A stretch of DNA of 41,265 nt from contig JAFVAQ010000025.1 of NCBI GenBank assembly GCA_017480495.1, positions 1-41,265 on the forward strand. The letters run 5' to 3'. Below are positions 40,809 through 41,265 of the stretch, piece by piece. The notes beneath the pieces were generated by a model. It had not been told where the DNA came from. It did not search any database and saw only the letters and a list, made by a program, of their open reading frames with translations. The stretch is from Eubacterium sp. (lineage in GTDB: Bacteria; Bacillota; Clostridia; Lachnospirales; Lachnospiraceae). Each line of letters begins with the position of its first letter. Position 1 is the stretch's first letter. A program made the position numbers and the translations under genes.

Positions 40809-41265
40809 ATGATGGCAATTCGAAATAACAAAGGAATAAGTTTGGTGGATCTTATTATTGCTATTGCCGTTATGGCTTTATTGCTCACACCTATTATTTT
40901 ACAGACTGCTACCACACTTACTACCAGTGCAAAGTCAAAAGAGAAACAGTATGTTATTGATAGTGCAACTGGAGTAATGGAATATTTTAATCAGTCAACT
41001 ATTCAGGAAATTGATAGCAACAAGATATCATCTGGAGTTGTGGAGTTTGCTCCATCTACTTTAACTGATCCTAATCCTAAAAAATCTGTTGTTACATGTA
41101 AGGTCACTGTAAACGGAGAAGTAAAGGCTACTATTGATTATAATGCATACGATTATAAGCTTGTAAGCACTAAATTAGGTAGAGCAAAACATGATTATGA
41201 ACGTGCAGTAGTAATGAGTGATCTTGCTAATAGATTGTTGTTTGGGAAGGCGAGTAATAATGTAA
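40809..41265 (+). CDS. Second prepilin-like protein (partial, runs off the window)
   Basis: An open frame from the ATG at 40809 to the window end, at least 152 residues. The leader MMAIRNNKG is cut after Gly; the mature start is ISLVDLIIAIAVMALLL, a hydrophobic pilin helix. Position +5 is Asp instead of the near-universal Glu. The helix is followed by TTLTTSAKSKEKQYVIDSATG and a soluble domain with one Cys (in VVTCKV). Minor pilins or pseudopilins often begin the tip, and unusual +5 residues occur in such proteins (GspK lacks Glu5). GGAGTGAG lies six bases before the ATG at 40809; the adjacent ATG at 40812 is equally possible. Downstream pilus genes probably continue past the window. Confidence 0.85.
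   Translation, partial: MMAIRNNKGISLVDLIIAIAVMALLLTPIILQTATTLTTSAKSKEKQYVIDSATGVMEYFNQSTIQEIDSNKISSGVVEFAPSTLTDPNPKKSVVTCKVTVNGEVKATIDYNAYDYKLVSTKLGRAKHDYERAVVMSDLANRLLFGKASNNV

Overview
The window is about 41 kb of an AT-rich Firmicutes chromosome. Family assignment is by inference: PolC-type replicase, PrkC/Stp/IreB signalling, RNase J and YlbF, a bactofilin, and a Gram-positive type IV pilus locus together suggest a Clostridia member, most likely Lachnospiraceae. Every gene I can support lies on the + strand. No tRNA, rRNA, CRISPR array, insertion sequence or transposase was seen, and no gap between genes exceeds 300 bases.

Layout. (1) 1-6844: the tail of an rlmN-like reading frame whose upstream part is missing, then a tightly packed operon stp-prkC-rsgA-rpe-thiN and a sodium:solute symporter-family protein, closed by a terminator. 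(2) 6972-10842: an extended -10 promoter, a bactofilin, then pyrH-frr-uppS-cdsA. (3) 10858-18169: six genes of a glycan-type cassette (ThDP enzyme, NeuB-like synthase with SAF and cupin domains, SDR epimerase/dehydratase, TylCIII-type C-methyltransferase, polyprenyl-phosphate-type glycosyltransferase, FkbM methyltransferase). It sits between cdsA and dxr, which are normally neighbours, and is clearly more AT-rich than its flanks. (4) 18258-26167: the interrupted operon resumes with dxr-rseP-ispG-polC, followed by a Wzx/MATE-like membrane protein (26175-27461) that may belong with the cassette. (5) 27464-32920: a good promoter, then ireB-ruvX-rnjA-ylbF-a short MltG-like protein-yrrM-like O-methyltransferase-U32 peptidase. 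(6) 32954-41265: a type IV pilus locus pilB-pilT-pilC-pilin-pilMN fusion-pilO-like, and a second prepilin cut by the window end.

How the parts connect. Stp and PrkC form a phosphatase/kinase pair that senses cell-wall status, and IreB, encoded 24 kb away, is a known type of substrate for that kinase. UppS supplies the undecaprenyl carrier that the cassette's glycosyltransferase probably uses, and the membrane protein after polC could flip the product. PilB, PilT, PilC and the PilMN/PilO platform drive assembly and retraction of a pilus built from the prepilins.

The least expected signals are three. First, the cassette splits the isoprenoid/phospholipid operon and combines two enzymes able to add carbon branches to sugars with a NeuB-type condensing enzyme. 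Second, a family of small intergenic hairpins recurs between co-directional genes; its four clear copies share a tandem GA/GA mismatch and show compensatory base changes. Third, pilM and pilN are fused in one reading frame. All functions are inferred from reading motifs; no database search was run.
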